A stretch of 64,000 nucleotides of DNA from Pseudocolwellia sp048296855 (lineage in GTDB: Bacteria > Pseudomonadota > Gammaproteobacteria > Enterobacterales > Alteromonadaceae), in NCBI GenBank assembly GCA_048296855.1, contig CP182631.1, one strand, 5' to 3'. How positions within the stretch are numbered: the first letter of the stretch is position 1; every line of letters begins with the position of its first letter. The notes below the pieces were generated by a model. The model saw only the letters and a list, made by a program, of their open reading frames with translations. It was not told the DNA's origin and did not search any database. Of the stretch, positions 8,685 to 18,192 are shown piece after piece. The position numbers and the translations under genes were made by a program.

Positions 8685-10589
8685 ATGCAAAAGGCGACTC
8701 AAAAAAACAATATTATTAGTATTGCGACTCCATTAGGTAAAGATACTTTATATTTAACACATCTTAGTGGTACTGAAGCTATTTCTCAGCTTTATTCTTT
8801 CACTGTTTCTATGTTTACCGTGGGTACTAAAATATCTTTAGATGCTTTAGTTGGAAAAAAAGTGTGTGTCTCATTAAGAAATGCAGAAAGTGGTGGTGCA
8901 ATACGTTATTTTCATGGTGTTGTTAGTCATTTAGAGTCTGCAGGCATGAGAACAGCAGCATCAGATGAAGTAGAAAATTATATAGATTATCAGGCTGTAA
9001 TTGTACCTACAGCTGCTTTCATGAAAAAAAGAAGTAACTGTCGAATATTCCAAAACTTATCTATTATCGATATTGTTGCAGACTTGTTCGGACAGCATGG
9101 CGTAGCATTTCAAGATAAAACAACAAAAACTTATCCCAAATATGAGTACTGCGTGCAGTACCAAGAATCTGATTTAGATTTTGTTGCAAGATTATTGCAA
9201 CAAGAAGGTATTTTTTACTTTTTTGAACATAGTAGTTCAGCACATACACTTGTACTTGCCGATGATATTACTGCATATAAAAAATGTGCAGAGGCTAAAG
9301 TAAGATGTTTTTCTGGTCATTTAACTAAATCACATATTGCTCACTGGCAGGGTGGTTTATCAATGGTTAGTGGTGGCTACCAGCAAAAAGGTTATGACTT
9401 TGAGCAACCTACTTTATATCCTACAGGTAGTAAAACAGCAGCAAGTTTACCATCGCAAGGTAGTTTAGAAGTTTTTGATTATTTAGGTGAATCTGAATTT
9501 AATAAACGTGCCCAACCTTTTGCTATCAATCAGCTAGAAGCTATTCAAAAAGATATGCATAAATCTACAGGGCAAGGTGATTGTAGAAGTTTTTCTATTG
9601 GTAAGTTTTTCACTTTTGAAGATCATGAAGATAGTAGCTATAAAGGCAAAAGTTATGTTCTTACAGCAATTAGAACTTCAGCTAGCCAACCTAATCAATC
9701 AGGTGCAAATCAAAGTACAAGTAATGCTGTTTATAAAAATGACTTTGAATGTGTACCTAAAGACACGCCATACAGACCATCTGTAAAAATTAATAAACCT
9801 CTGATTAGCGGTGTACAAACAGCGGTTGTAACTGGTGATCCAGGTGATGAGCAACATATAGATAAATATGGGCGAGTAAAAGTACAGTTTCATTGGGATC
9901 GTGAAGGCGAATTTAATGGAAAAAGCTCTTGTTGGATTAGAGTTGCGCAAAATTGGGCAGGCAATAAATGGGGAGCTTTCTTTTTCCCTCGTGTAGGTCA
10001 AGAGGTTTTGGTTGAGTTTATCAATGGTGACCCTGACCAACCTATTATCAGTGGTGCAGTTTATAACGCAGATTTAATGCCTCCATATGCGCTTCCAGCT
10101 AAAAAAACACAAAGTGGCATTAAAACTCACAGTACTAAAAATGGCGGTGCTGATAACTTCAATGAAGTTCGTTTTGAAGATGATAAAGGTAAAGAATTAT
10201 TATTCTTTCAAGCAGAAAAAGACCACGAATTAAATGTAAAAAATGATCAAAAAGATACTATCGGGAATGACCGATTAACAGAGATAGTTAACGATAATGC
10301 CCTTAAAATTGGTAACGACAATTTAACTGAGATCACTAACAATAATACGCTTAAAGTGGGCAATGACCGCAGTAGTAAAATTGATAATAACGATAAGTTA
10401 AAGGTTGGAAAAACTCTTAACATAGAAGCCGGTAATGAAATAATAATCAAAACGGGCGGCGCTTCAATAAAAATGAGTAGCGATGGTTCCATTAGTATTG
10501 AAGGTACTAATATAAAAATTAAAGGCACAGATGTTAAGGTTAATGGTACTAGCATTGCTTTAAAAGCTGCGCAAATTAAGCTTAATTAA
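8685..10589 (+). CDS. vgrG: T6SS spike protein VgrG (TssI)
   Basis: VgrG trimers form the spike that caps the Hcp tube and docks PAAR and effectors. The 634-residue protein has the gp27-like N-terminal part (SGTEAISQLYSFTVSM; CVQYQESDLDFVARLLQQEGIFYFFEH near 155-185), the gp5-like OB domain (GRVKVQFHWDREG; SSCWIRVAQNWAG; GQEVLVEFINGDPDQPI) and a C-terminal beta-helix built of NDNxLKIGND-like repeats ending in KLN. No extra catalytic domain follows, so effectors must dock through PAAR or adaptors. GAGG at 8675-8678 serves the ATG at 8685; another ATG at 8680 is out of frame. Confidence 0.96.
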   Translation: MQKATQKNNIISIATPLGKDTLYLTHLSGTEAISQLYSFTVSMFTVGTKISLDALVGKKVCVSLRNAESGGAIRYFHGVVSHLESAGMRTAASDEVENYIDYQAVIVPTAAFMKKRSNCRIFQNLSIIDIVADLFGQHGVAFQDKTTKTYPKYEYCVQYQESDLDFVARLLQQEGIFYFFEHSSSAHTLVLADDITAYKKCAEAKVRCFSGHLTKSHIAHWQGGLSMVSGGYQQKGYDFEQPTLYPTGSKTAASLPSQGSLEVFDYLGESEFNKRAQPFAINQLEAIQKDMHKSTGQGDCRSFSIGKFFTFEDHEDSSYKGKSYVLTAIRTSASQPNQSGANQSTSNAVYKNDFECVPKDTPYRPSVKINKPLISGVQTAVVTGDPGDEQHIDKYGRVKVQFHWDREGEFNGKSSCWIRVAQNWAGNKWGAFFFPRVGQEVLVEFINGDPDQPIISGAVYNADLMPPYALPAKKTQSGIKTHSTKNGGADNFNEVRFEDDKGKELLFFQAEKDHELNVKNDQKDTIGNDRLTEIVNDNALKIGNDNLTEITNNNTLKVGNDRSSKIDNNDKLKVGKTLNIEAGNEIIIKTGGASIKMSSDGSISIEGTNIKIKGTDVKVNGTSIALKAAQIKLN

Positions 10590-10590
10590 T

Positions 10591-10947
10591 ATGTTTAATT
10601 ATCATTATCCAAATGTAGGACGTTTAGATCGATTATGTAAAGGTCATTACGTGTTATGTCAATTTGGCTATCCTCATCTAATTTGTAAACCAGAGGATAA
10701 GCCAGATGACCCTTTACTTGCCCCATCACTAGCGCAATTTATTAGTTGTACTAGTTACGGAGAGCAGTTTTTACAAAATTTGCATCAATGGAAAAATGTG
10801 AACGATATTGTCAATAAAATATTTTGCTATTACGTAAATGATGACTACCAACAAGCAAATCAAAATGTAGCCGAAATTACTCATACATTAGCTCTTGCGT
10901 TAGAACAAGGGAAATTGATTGTAATTCCATTAGACAACGAAGAATAG
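10591..10947 (+). CDS. small T6SS-cluster protein between vgrG and PAAR, family not recognised
   Basis: I do not recognise this 118-residue protein. It is acidic-to-neutral, soluble, with an aromatic- and cysteine-containing N-terminal half (GHYVLCQFGYPHLICKP) and a helical C-terminal half (NQNVAEITHTLALALEQ). It has no signal peptide or membrane segment. It starts 1 nt after the vgrG stop and is followed 22 nt later by the PAAR gene, so it is certainly co-expressed with the spike. Position suggests a role in mounting or stabilising the spike tip or its cargo; that is inference only. Confidence 0.75.
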   Translation: MFNYHYPNVGRLDRLCKGHYVLCQFGYPHLICKPEDKPDDPLLAPSLAQFISCTSYGEQFLQNLHQWKNVNDIVNKIFCYYVNDDYQQANQNVAEITHTLALALEQGKLIVIPLDNEE

Positions 10948-10969
10948 AATAAACAATTAAGGATAATCA

Positions 10970-11260
10970 ATGGGAATGCCCGCAGCAACTGTAACACACA
11001 TGCATTTATGCCCTAAAGTAAACCCTGGTCCTGTTCCTCATGTAGGAGGTCCTATAATAATGGGCTCTCCAAATGTACTTATCGGTAGTTTACCTGCTGC
11101 AAGAAAAGGTGACAAACTTGTATGTGTGGGGCCACCCGATACGATTAATGCCGGTTCTAGCTCGGTTAAAATAAACGGTAAGCCAGCCGCTCGTTTCGGT
11201 GATGGAACTGCGCATGGTGGAAAAATAATTGTAGGTAATCCAACGGTATTAATTGGTTAA
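10970..11260 (+). CDS. PAAR-domain spike tip protein
   Basis: PAAR proteins form the sharpened cone on the VgrG trimer and recruit effectors. The 96-residue product shows the family repeats: MPAATVTHMHLCP, GGPIIMGSPNVLIGSLPAARKGDKLVCVGPPDTINAGSSSVKINGKPAAR in overlapping PAAR motifs, then HGGKIIVGNPTVLIG. H, C and H residues (THMHLCP, AHGG) are available for the usual zinc site. There is no fused toxin. AAGGAT precedes the ATG; the next gene starts 8 nt after the stop. Confidence 0.94.
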   Translation: MGMPAATVTHMHLCPKVNPGPVPHVGGPIIMGSPNVLIGSLPAARKGDKLVCVGPPDTINAGSSSVKINGKPAARFGDGTAHGGKIIVGNPTVLIG

Positions 11261-11268
11261 TTACTTAT

Positions 11269-12423
11269 ATGTTAGAAAAAACTAATGCTGATTATCTAGA
11301 ATATGAAAATACAACAGATAGTTGCCTTGAACATTTTAAAGTTCTCTTAACGCAACGTAGAAAAATGCTATCTACGTTTTATAGTTTTAAAACAAATGTA
11401 GATGAAAATACTAAGCAACTTCTGTTGTGTATGTCTTTACTGAGTAAAAAAAATCATACTGAAAACTGTTTGTTTACGGCGACAAGTGCCAGAGAACTTA
11501 TTAATTTTATACAAAGCGATCATGGTTATAATCGTGATGATTTGGTGTGTGCGTTACAATTAAAATTATACCTAAATAAAGAACTTTATAAGCCTTTTTT
11601 CATCTCATTAATGTTGTGCCAAGATAAATGTGCACAGGATATTACCCCAGAATTGGCTTTGTTTTTATCGTTCAATTTACTTAAAAACATTGTAATTTCA
11701 TTTTGTCCAAGTAAAAACGAAACACTTTATAATAAATGCTTATTAAGTTTGTTTTACCATCAACAACTAACCGTTTACCTTAGCACTCCACACTTTCCAT
11801 CTAATAAATTGTCTCCATTAAATAGATTGTATGTGAATGTTTTAGCAAAGGAAAATGCTAATTGTTTCGATGTTGCAACTCAATTTGTCCAATTAAACTA
11901 TACAGAAAGTCATCTTTTTGAAATTTTCATTATTTCGCTAGATGAAGCTGAAGTTACTCAAGTCATTAATAGAATGAATGCTGATGTTGATTTGACACCC
12001 TTAGTTATTAAAAGTATGTCGTATAGTGGATACCGTAAATTTATTCCTTATCTTTGCCACTTTTTACAGAAGCCAGAATATACCTTACTGGCCTTTAATG
12101 GTTTGAAACTCATGTTAGGCGATAACCTTGACCAACTTATCCCTTTGGAAATACAGCTTGAGAGTGATGAAAATCAACGAATAAAAAATTTGCCATATTA
12201 TTCAGCAAAAATTATTAGTGCTTGGAAGAATAAAAACAATATTTTTCAACCTAGTCAGATGATAAACGGCATGAAAACCGATCTAGATACCATTCAAAAT
12301 GTATTACAACATGGCAGCCAACAACATAGATATTTTTCAAATATTCATAATGTAATAAAAGAGGCTAAAAAACGGGTAAATCATTTTAATGCTTTATTTG
12401 ATAGTGATAAGTTACTTTCATGA
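11269..12423 (+). CDS. 384-residue helical protein of the VgrG-PAAR-Rhs module, function unknown
   Basis: No family can be assigned with confidence. The protein appears almost wholly alpha-helical, with leucine-rich helical pairs throughout (for example LALFLSFNLLKNIVISF, YTLLAFNGLKLMLGDNLDQLI) suggesting a HEAT-like or TPR-like solenoid, and no signal peptide or membrane segment. HEAT-like proteins of similar size occur in some T6SS effector clusters, which fits but does not prove membership. Its stop overlaps the next start by 4 nt (ATGA), so it is translationally coupled to the thiolase-fold protein, and the two probably work together, perhaps as a loading adaptor for the Rhs effector. That role is inference. 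Confidence 0.75.
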   Translation: MLEKTNADYLEYENTTDSCLEHFKVLLTQRRKMLSTFYSFKTNVDENTKQLLLCMSLLSKKNHTENCLFTATSARELINFIQSDHGYNRDDLVCALQLKLYLNKELYKPFFISLMLCQDKCAQDITPELALFLSFNLLKNIVISFCPSKNETLYNKCLLSLFYHQQLTVYLSTPHFPSNKLSPLNRLYVNVLAKENANCFDVATQFVQLNYTESHLFEIFIISLDEAEVTQVINRMNADVDLTPLVIKSMSYSGYRKFIPYLCHFLQKPEYTLLAFNGLKLMLGDNLDQLIPLEIQLESDENQRIKNLPYYSAKIISAWKNKNNIFQPSQMINGMKTDLDTIQNVLQHGSQQHRYFSNIHNVIKEAKKRVNHFNALFDSDKLLS

Positions 12424-13427
12424 TAGTGTCACTCGCAAATACTCAATTATTTATTGGTGCTAATGAGGATACAGAGCAGGCCCTTAATCTGTCTTTGTTA
12501 CCAAGCGAAACCAAATTTTATAACCTTGCAAACGGTCAAAAGGTTATCGCGTCTTTTTGTTCTTTAAAAGAAACCCATAATAAGACAGAACGTTGTATTG
12601 AATTAATTAAACAAGTACTAACAAAACTACCCCAAAAAGAGCAAGACGAACTATCTGAAACCATTGTTTTTTTATTATTACCTGTGTTTGAGCAAACACA
12701 AAATGATGAGAAATCAGCAGGGTTTAATTGTTTTGTACAGGCGCTTAGTAAAGAATTCCCTCAATTATTTAATCATGAACTCAGTCAATGTTTTCCTTTT
12801 GGTAGTGCTGCATTTCTAATAGCATTAAAATCAGTAATAGCAGTTTTTAGTAACAAAAAAGCAAGTAAAATAGTATTGCTTGCCGTTGATAGTTTGTATG
12901 ATAAAATGGGCGAGTTAGCTAGTGCTGATAAATTAAAATCAACCCAACAAACTGGTTGTATGGTGCCTTCTGAAGGTGCTGCTTTTTGTCAAATAATGCC
13001 TAGTGCTGAGGGGTTAAGTGTAGATCACAGCCTACAAGGTATTGTGCCAGAAAAACAAATTAAACAAGGCATAAATAATTTATTCGCTCAAGCTTCATCA
13101 AGTTTAGTAAAACAATCGAATAAAACAGAACAAAGTAATAAAAACGTAAAAATAACATCTTTATATTTACCGGGTAATGGTGACGAATCACAACAACCTT
13201 GGTTAGATGCCTATTTTTATTTAGCCGATAATGTTTCAATTGATACAAAAATTTATCAAAATACATTATTTACTGGTGAATTAGGCTGTGTTACAGGTCT
13301 TTATAACTTTTTACATATATATAATGGTTACCAAAACGAATGGTTAACCGGTATTAGCGGACATCTTGAAGTGTCGGAAGCACTTTATCAGGGATTTTCG
13401 CTATACTCATGGACAGGGACGGCTTAG
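12420..13427 (+). CDS. degenerate beta-ketoacyl-synthase/thiolase-fold protein in T6SS effector cluster
   Basis: The 335-residue protein has weak but recognisable thiolase-fold landmarks: LSQCFPFGSAAFLIALKSVI, placing Cys124 where the nucleophile elbow would be, then a strand KIVLLAVDSLYD, then the GCMVPSEGAAFCQIMP stretch, which matches the VLGEGAA segment of ketoacyl synthases. The later GELGCVTGLYNFLH corresponds to the GHLLGAAG region, but the catalytic His appears replaced by Glu, and the first His (HGTGT region) appears to be NGDES. The usual Cys-His-His set therefore looks incomplete, arguing for a scaffold or chaperone role instead of condensation chemistry. It is coupled to the helical protein upstream and stops 6 nt before rhs. 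Ketoacyl-synthase-like proteins are known passengers of PAAR/effector clusters; the function is not established. Confidence 0.6.
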   Translation: MIVSLANTQLFIGANEDTEQALNLSLLPSETKFYNLANGQKVIASFCSLKETHNKTERCIELIKQVLTKLPQKEQDELSETIVFLLLPVFEQTQNDEKSAGFNCFVQALSKEFPQLFNHELSQCFPFGSAAFLIALKSVIAVFSNKKASKIVLLAVDSLYDKMGELASADKLKSTQQTGCMVPSEGAAFCQIMPSAEGLSVDHSLQGIVPEKQIKQGINNLFAQASSSLVKQSNKTEQSNKNVKITSLYLPGNGDESQQPWLDAYFYLADNVSIDTKIYQNTLFTGELGCVTGLYNFLHIYNGYQNEWLTGISGHLEVSEALYQGFSLYSWTGTA

Positions 13428-13433
13428 TCAAAT

Positions 13434-16400
13434 ATGGATGTTAATCAATTCCAATTTCGTGGTAACAATCGTCACGTAATTATTCTCCCAAGAAGCAGCG
13501 CAGCTCCAGCTGGTTTTTTGCTTGCTCCAACTGAAAACAACTCACATGGTGCAGAGCTTGTTAAAGAAATATCACCTCATTTAGCTAAAGACGTTAATGC
13601 TTTAGGTTATGCCTTTGGTTTATTGTCTATGGTTGGTATTTCGGTAAGCCAAGCAGCAAGACCCGTAGCAAGTAAATTAGTTGAAGCGATAAATCAAAAT
13701 AGGCTGAGTGTTTATACTGAAAAAGATAAAACCTCACTTTATTATTCAACTGAAACCGCAAGTCCTTCAGCGTCAAGTGCAACAGCAACGAGTAAAGCTA
13801 AAAAACCTAGTGTTACTCAAAGTAATCAAGGTAAAAAAACAGCTAATACAAGTGAAACTGGCTCAGCAAGTAACAATACTCCGAGTGAAGTGCCTATAGC
13901 GCAACAAGAGTGTCGTTCAGATCCTATTTCAATGTTAAGTGGGGAAGAAATACTTCCTTTAGTAGATTTTGAATTGAATGGTTTAATGCCTTTAGTTTGG
14001 CGACGTTTATATCGTTCTAGCAAGATCAAACAAAACACAGGCTTAGGGTTTGGTTGGCGACATAACTTTAGTATGCAACTGGTAGAAAAATATCAGGCTC
14101 CGCCTAAAGTTGGCCCTAAAAAACTAGGGAAATATTGGCTAGAACTAATTGATGAAGAAGGGCGAGTTCATATATTTGAGCAAGTAAAACCGGGACAAAC
14201 AAGCTATCAAGTTTCATCGGGGTTAGCGCTAGTTCATCAAGTAGATGGATCACAAACTTTAATCAAAGGTGATGATAGTCATTGGACTTTTACCATTCCC
14301 CAAAAGCCAGTAACTCATCAAGCCGCTTCTAATAAAAAGAACAAAGAACAGCCAGAAAAACACTGGTTACTTGAAAGTATTAGTAATCAACAAGGGCAGT
14401 ACATACAGTTAAGTTATGATGATAAACAACGTCTTAGTGAATTATCGGCAGGTCCTAAACGAGGCATAAAACTTCAATACAATATCGATAATAATATAGT
14501 TCGTATTGCGGCATTTATTATAAACGAACAAGGTAAAAAGCAGTTACTTGATAACTTGCTTACAAGCTATCAATATGACGACAATCAAGCGCTAATTGCC
14601 GCTACTAACAGTTCAGGTAATGTAGAAAGATATACTTATCATAAACAACTGGTTGATTTAAATTCAGAAGAGCCTAAAGAAAACTCTAAACCTCAGCCAG
14701 GATATTTATTAAAAAAACGTACACGCGCTTCTGGTTTTAGTCATCACTTTGAATGGCAAGGCACAGATGAAAACGCCCAATGTATAAAACAATGGGGCGA
14801 TAACGATACTTACCAATACCGATTCAATTTTTTTAAAGACGAACGTGGTAACGTTAGTACAAGTACCGACAGTCACGGAAATACTGAAACCTTTGTACAC
14901 AACGAACAAGGGCTTTTAACGGATTTCACTGACGCTAACGGTCATACATCACGCATGAAATACGATAGTGTAGGACGTAAAATAGCGTCTATCGATAACT
15001 TAGGTCATATCACCCAATTTCGTTATAATCAGCAAGGGCAACTTAGTTTAGTTATAGATGCTAATGGGGGAGAAACCCACTATAAATATAACGTTTTAGG
15101 TAAACGCATATTAACAATTAATCCGTTAGGGCAAGAAACTAAACGTAACTTTGATGGAACCGGACGGTTGATTTCAGAAGTTATGCCTGATGGAAGAAGC
15201 CGAAGCTATGAATACACGCTATCTGGATTAATACGTAAAAAAATCGATGTATCAGGTGTTGTTACTCAATATCATTGGAGCAACAGTGGTGAGCTTCTCG
15301 CACAGCAAGAAGGCGATAACTTAACGCGCTTTAGTTACAACCCTTTAGGGCAATTAATCGCATCTATCGACTCGCAAGGTTTAGTGACTCAGTTTACCCG
15401 TAACCGTCAAGGCAAAATTATAGAGCAGATACATTATAGCCAAGCAGAGCCGAACAAAAAACACACCCAACGTTTTCATTACGACATCGCAGGGCGACTC
15501 ATCAGCCAACAGCTTGTTGAATTTACAAGCGAAGAGGCAACAGAGCAATTATCCGAACAAGTAGAGCAAACCACCTATCAATATGAAGGTTTAGCACAAC
15601 CTAGCCAAAAAACCTTTAGTGATGGTAGTTGGTTAACATACCAATACGACAAAGAAAGAAACCTCTCCGCGATAGAGCGAAGTGACGGTGCGACTTATCA
15701 GCTTGAATACAGCGCAACTGAGCAACCCATAAAACTTATTGGTTTTGACGGGCGAGAACAAGTTTATACATACGATGCTAACGATAAGCTTATTTCTGTT
15801 GCGGATAACGGTGAACGGTTTATTCGCCTTAAACGCGATAGCTTAGGTCGTATTATCGAGCAAACCAGTGCTGGACGTAATATTGGCAATAGGTCAGTTA
15901 GCAATGCTGAGTTAAGCAATACCCATAACTTTTATCAATACGACAAGTTAAGCCGAATAACACGAGCTCATAATAGCGAACGCACTGTTACGAAGCAATA
16001 TCATCAAAATGGTCAAATTAGCACAAGCCAGCAAGGCGCTTGGCAACTTGACTACACATACAATGATAAAGGCCAACGTCAATCAGTTAAATTACCTGAT
16101 AACACTACATTGCACTATAGCTATACCGAGCAAGGGCAACTCAGTGGTATTACCTATCAACAAAGTGACCAAAATAACAAGAGCATACAGTCGTTAATGA
16201 CTCGTCAGTACAATGCGGCGGGTTTAGTGATACAACAAACCTTAGGTAACGGTATTGAGCTCACACAACAATTTGATGTGTTTTCAAGACTTGCTGAACA
16301 AAAATGGCAATCAGAACAAAAAAACTTTAGTGAGTTACGTACTTATCAATACGAAAAAAAACATCAATTACTTAACGTTTGTAGTGTAAGTGGAAATACT

Positions 16401-18185
16401 GGAAATACTGATGAAAAGGCTACCAAGCTTCAGAAAAAAGCGTTTACTTATAACCGTATAAGCCAACTACTTAACACCACGATTACTTCAGAGCCAGTAG
16501 CACAAACACCTGACGCGCAAGCAACGACTAACCTTAGCCAAGAGCAATATCAATGGGATGCCTTTGGTAACCCTCTTAACGTAAAAGAAGATAATGTTGA
16601 TAACCAAGCCACCGCTCAAGCAGTTAACGCAGAAAACGTTGTTAGACCTAATTTTTCAGCACAAGAACCTAAAGCCTATGCTAATAATGAAATAAAAGTA
16701 GAGAACGACAGACTACTTAGCTTTTTAGGGACCGATTATCGATATGATGGCAGTGGAAACCAACTGACGAGTTTAGCCAAAGGTGAACATCAGCAACGCA
16801 GCTTTAATGGACTCAATCAACTCAAAAGCATCAACATTAACGGGCAACTCACCCATTACGAATACGATGCACTTGGCAGACGCAGTGCTAAAATAACTGA
16901 GCAAGGTCGTATCGACTTTATTTGGGACGAAAATCAAGTAATAGGTGAACACTTCAAAGGACAGTTTACTTGGTACATATACCAACCAAACACCTTTGAG
17001 CCGATAGCGTTAATTAAAAATGTAAGTAGCGCTAAAAACAACGAGATTTATTACTACCACCTAGACCAACTAAGTACGCCACTGTGTTTAACCGATAGTG
17101 AAGCGCAGCAGGTATGGCGAAATGAAAGCGATGCTTTTGGTTATCAGCAAGAAGATCGCTTTGATCTACAAGTTACTGATAATCAATCAGATACGAAAGT
17201 TACAGTAAACTTAATTAGTAACCCGTTACGATTTCAAGGACAGTATTTTGATGAAGAATCAAAACTGCATTATAATCGCTTTCGTTATTATTGCCCTAAG
17301 CAACAACGCTTTATCCATCAAGACCCTATAGGGTTGGTGGGTGGTATCAACCATTATCAATATGCGCCAAATCCAGTGAATTGGGTGGATCCGTTTGGGT
17401 TATTGTGTAAAGAGGGGCAAGCTAAAGTTGCTAAGGCAATAAAAGACAATGGTAATATTCCTGCTGAGCTAGAAGCTAAATTAATAGCGATAACACAGTT
17501 AGAAGATTCAGGTTATACCGCAGATGAGATGATTGAAAGTATTGATGCAGGAACTGCTGAATCATTAATTAATTTAGGTTCTGTCTCTAAAGAGTTATCT
17601 GTAGATGAATTAATCGACTCTGAACTTGATAAAATTACCAGTTTAATTTTTAAAGAAGGAGATGAGTTCAAAAACCATGTATTGATGAACTATCATTTAG
17701 ATCCAGATATGGATGTACTAACACGTGATGAGTTTCTGTCATTAGCGGTATATACTACAGATCTTTACAAACCCATTAATAATGGTCTTAGAGGCTATTC
17801 ACCAGAAGATAAGGAAAAGTGGGGGGAAGTAGTTGCAGATGCAGACCAAGCATTAATTAAACTAGCGGAAAATCCTGAACTAAGGTTTGAAGGACAAGTA
17901 ATTCGAGGTGATGATTTTAGTGATGAGCTATTAGAAGAACTGTTTCCTATTGGCGGTATACATTATGAAAAAGGCTTTAAAAGTTCATCAAGTAATTTAG
18001 ATAAACCTTTTGATGGTAATACAAAAACAATAATAATTTCTAAGTCAGGTGTTAATATTGCAAATAATGTATCGGTTGTTCCGAGAGAAGAAGAAGTTTT
18101 ATTTAAATCAAATAGTCGTTTTAGAGTCTTAGCACGTGAGAAAAACTCTGATGGCATTAATGAAATCATCCTTGAAGAAATATAG
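13434..18185 (+). CDS. Rhs-repeat T6SS effector with C-terminal ADP-ribosyltransferase toxin (Tre1-like)
   Basis: This 1583-residue polymorphic toxin has an N-terminal region (1-150) with a hydrophobic stretch and a Ser/Thr/Ala-rich linker, a DUF6531 segment (DPISMLSGEEILPLVDFEL, about 160-180), and a long run of YD/RHS repeats forming the cocoon. The core ends with the conserved DPIGLVGGINHYQY...NPVNWVDPFGL near residue 1322. The last 260 residues are the toxin. They carry VIRGDD (R1491), GFKSSSSN (S1517-S1520) and EEEVLF with E1552-x-E1554, the R/S-T-S/E-x-E set of arginine-type ADP-ribosyltransferases. The next gene is an ADP-ribosylglycohydrolase, the immunity partner expected from Tre1/Tri1 of Serratia. 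No PAAR domain is fused; the separate PAAR upstream probably serves it. Target is unknown; FtsZ is the precedent. Confidence 0.9.
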   Translation: MDVNQFQFRGNNRHVIILPRSSAAPAGFLLAPTENNSHGAELVKEISPHLAKDVNALGYAFGLLSMVGISVSQAARPVASKLVEAINQNRLSVYTEKDKTSLYYSTETASPSASSATATSKAKKPSVTQSNQGKKTANTSETGSASNNTPSEVPIAQQECRSDPISMLSGEEILPLVDFELNGLMPLVWRRLYRSSKIKQNTGLGFGWRHNFSMQLVEKYQAPPKVGPKKLGKYWLELIDEEGRVHIFEQVKPGQTSYQVSSGLALVHQVDGSQTLIKGDDSHWTFTIPQKPVTHQAASNKKNKEQPEKHWLLESISNQQGQYIQLSYDDKQRLSELSAGPKRGIKLQYNIDNNIVRIAAFIINEQGKKQLLDNLLTSYQYDDNQALIAATNSSGNVERYTYHKQLVDLNSEEPKENSKPQPGYLLKKRTRASGFSHHFEWQGTDENAQCIKQWGDNDTYQYRFNFFKDERGNVSTSTDSHGNTETFVHNEQGLLTDFTDANGHTSRMKYDSVGRKIASIDNLGHITQFRYNQQGQLSLVIDANGGETHYKYNVLGKRILTINPLGQETKRNFDGTGRLISEVMPDGRSRSYEYTLSGLIRKKIDVSGVVTQYHWSNSGELLAQQEGDNLTRFSYNPLGQLIASIDSQGLVTQFTRNRQGKIIEQIHYSQAEPNKKHTQRFHYDIAGRLISQQLVEFTSEEATEQLSEQVEQTTYQYEGLAQPSQKTFSDGSWLTYQYDKERNLSAIERSDGATYQLEYSATEQPIKLIGFDGREQVYTYDANDKLISVADNGERFIRLKRDSLGRIIEQTSAGRNIGNRSVSNAELSNTHNFYQYDKLSRITRAHNSERTVTKQYHQNGQISTSQQGAWQLDYTYNDKGQRQSVKLPDNTTLHYSYTEQGQLSGITYQQSDQNNKSIQSLMTRQYNAAGLVIQQTLGNGIELTQQFDVFSRLAEQKWQSEQKNFSELRTYQYEKKHQLLNVCSVSGNTGNTDEKATKLQKKAFTYNRISQLLNTTITSEPVAQTPDAQATTNLSQEQYQWDAFGNPLNVKEDNVDNQATAQAVNAENVVRPNFSAQEPKAYANNEIKVENDRLLSFLGTDYRYDGSGNQLTSLAKGEHQQRSFNGLNQLKSININGQLTHYEYDALGRRSAKITEQGRIDFIWDENQVIGEHFKGQFTWYIYQPNTFEPIALIKNVSSAKNNEIYYYHLDQLSTPLCLTDSEAQQVWRNESDAFGYQQEDRFDLQVTDNQSDTKVTVNLISNPLRFQGQYFDEESKLHYNRFRYYCPKQQRFIHQDPIGLVGGINHYQYAPNPVNWVDPFGLLCKEGQAKVAKAIKDNGNIPAELEAKLIAITQLEDSGYTADEMIESIDAGTAESLINLGSVSKELSVDELIDSELDKITSLIFKEGDEFKNHVLMNYHLDPDMDVLTRDEFLSLAVYTTDLYKPINNGLRGYSPEDKEKWGEVVADADQALIKLAENPELRFEGQVIRGDDFSDELLEELFPIGGIHYEKGFKSSSSNLDKPFDGNTKTIIISKSGVNIANNVSVVPREEEVLFKSNSRFRVLAREKNSDGINEIILEEI

Positions 18186-18192
18186 AGTTAAT

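Noticed and set aside
18136..18192. Upstream in-frame ATG for the ADP-ribosylglycohydrolase
   Set aside because: It is within the rhs coding sequence, lacks a ribosome-binding site and would add 19 basic residues.
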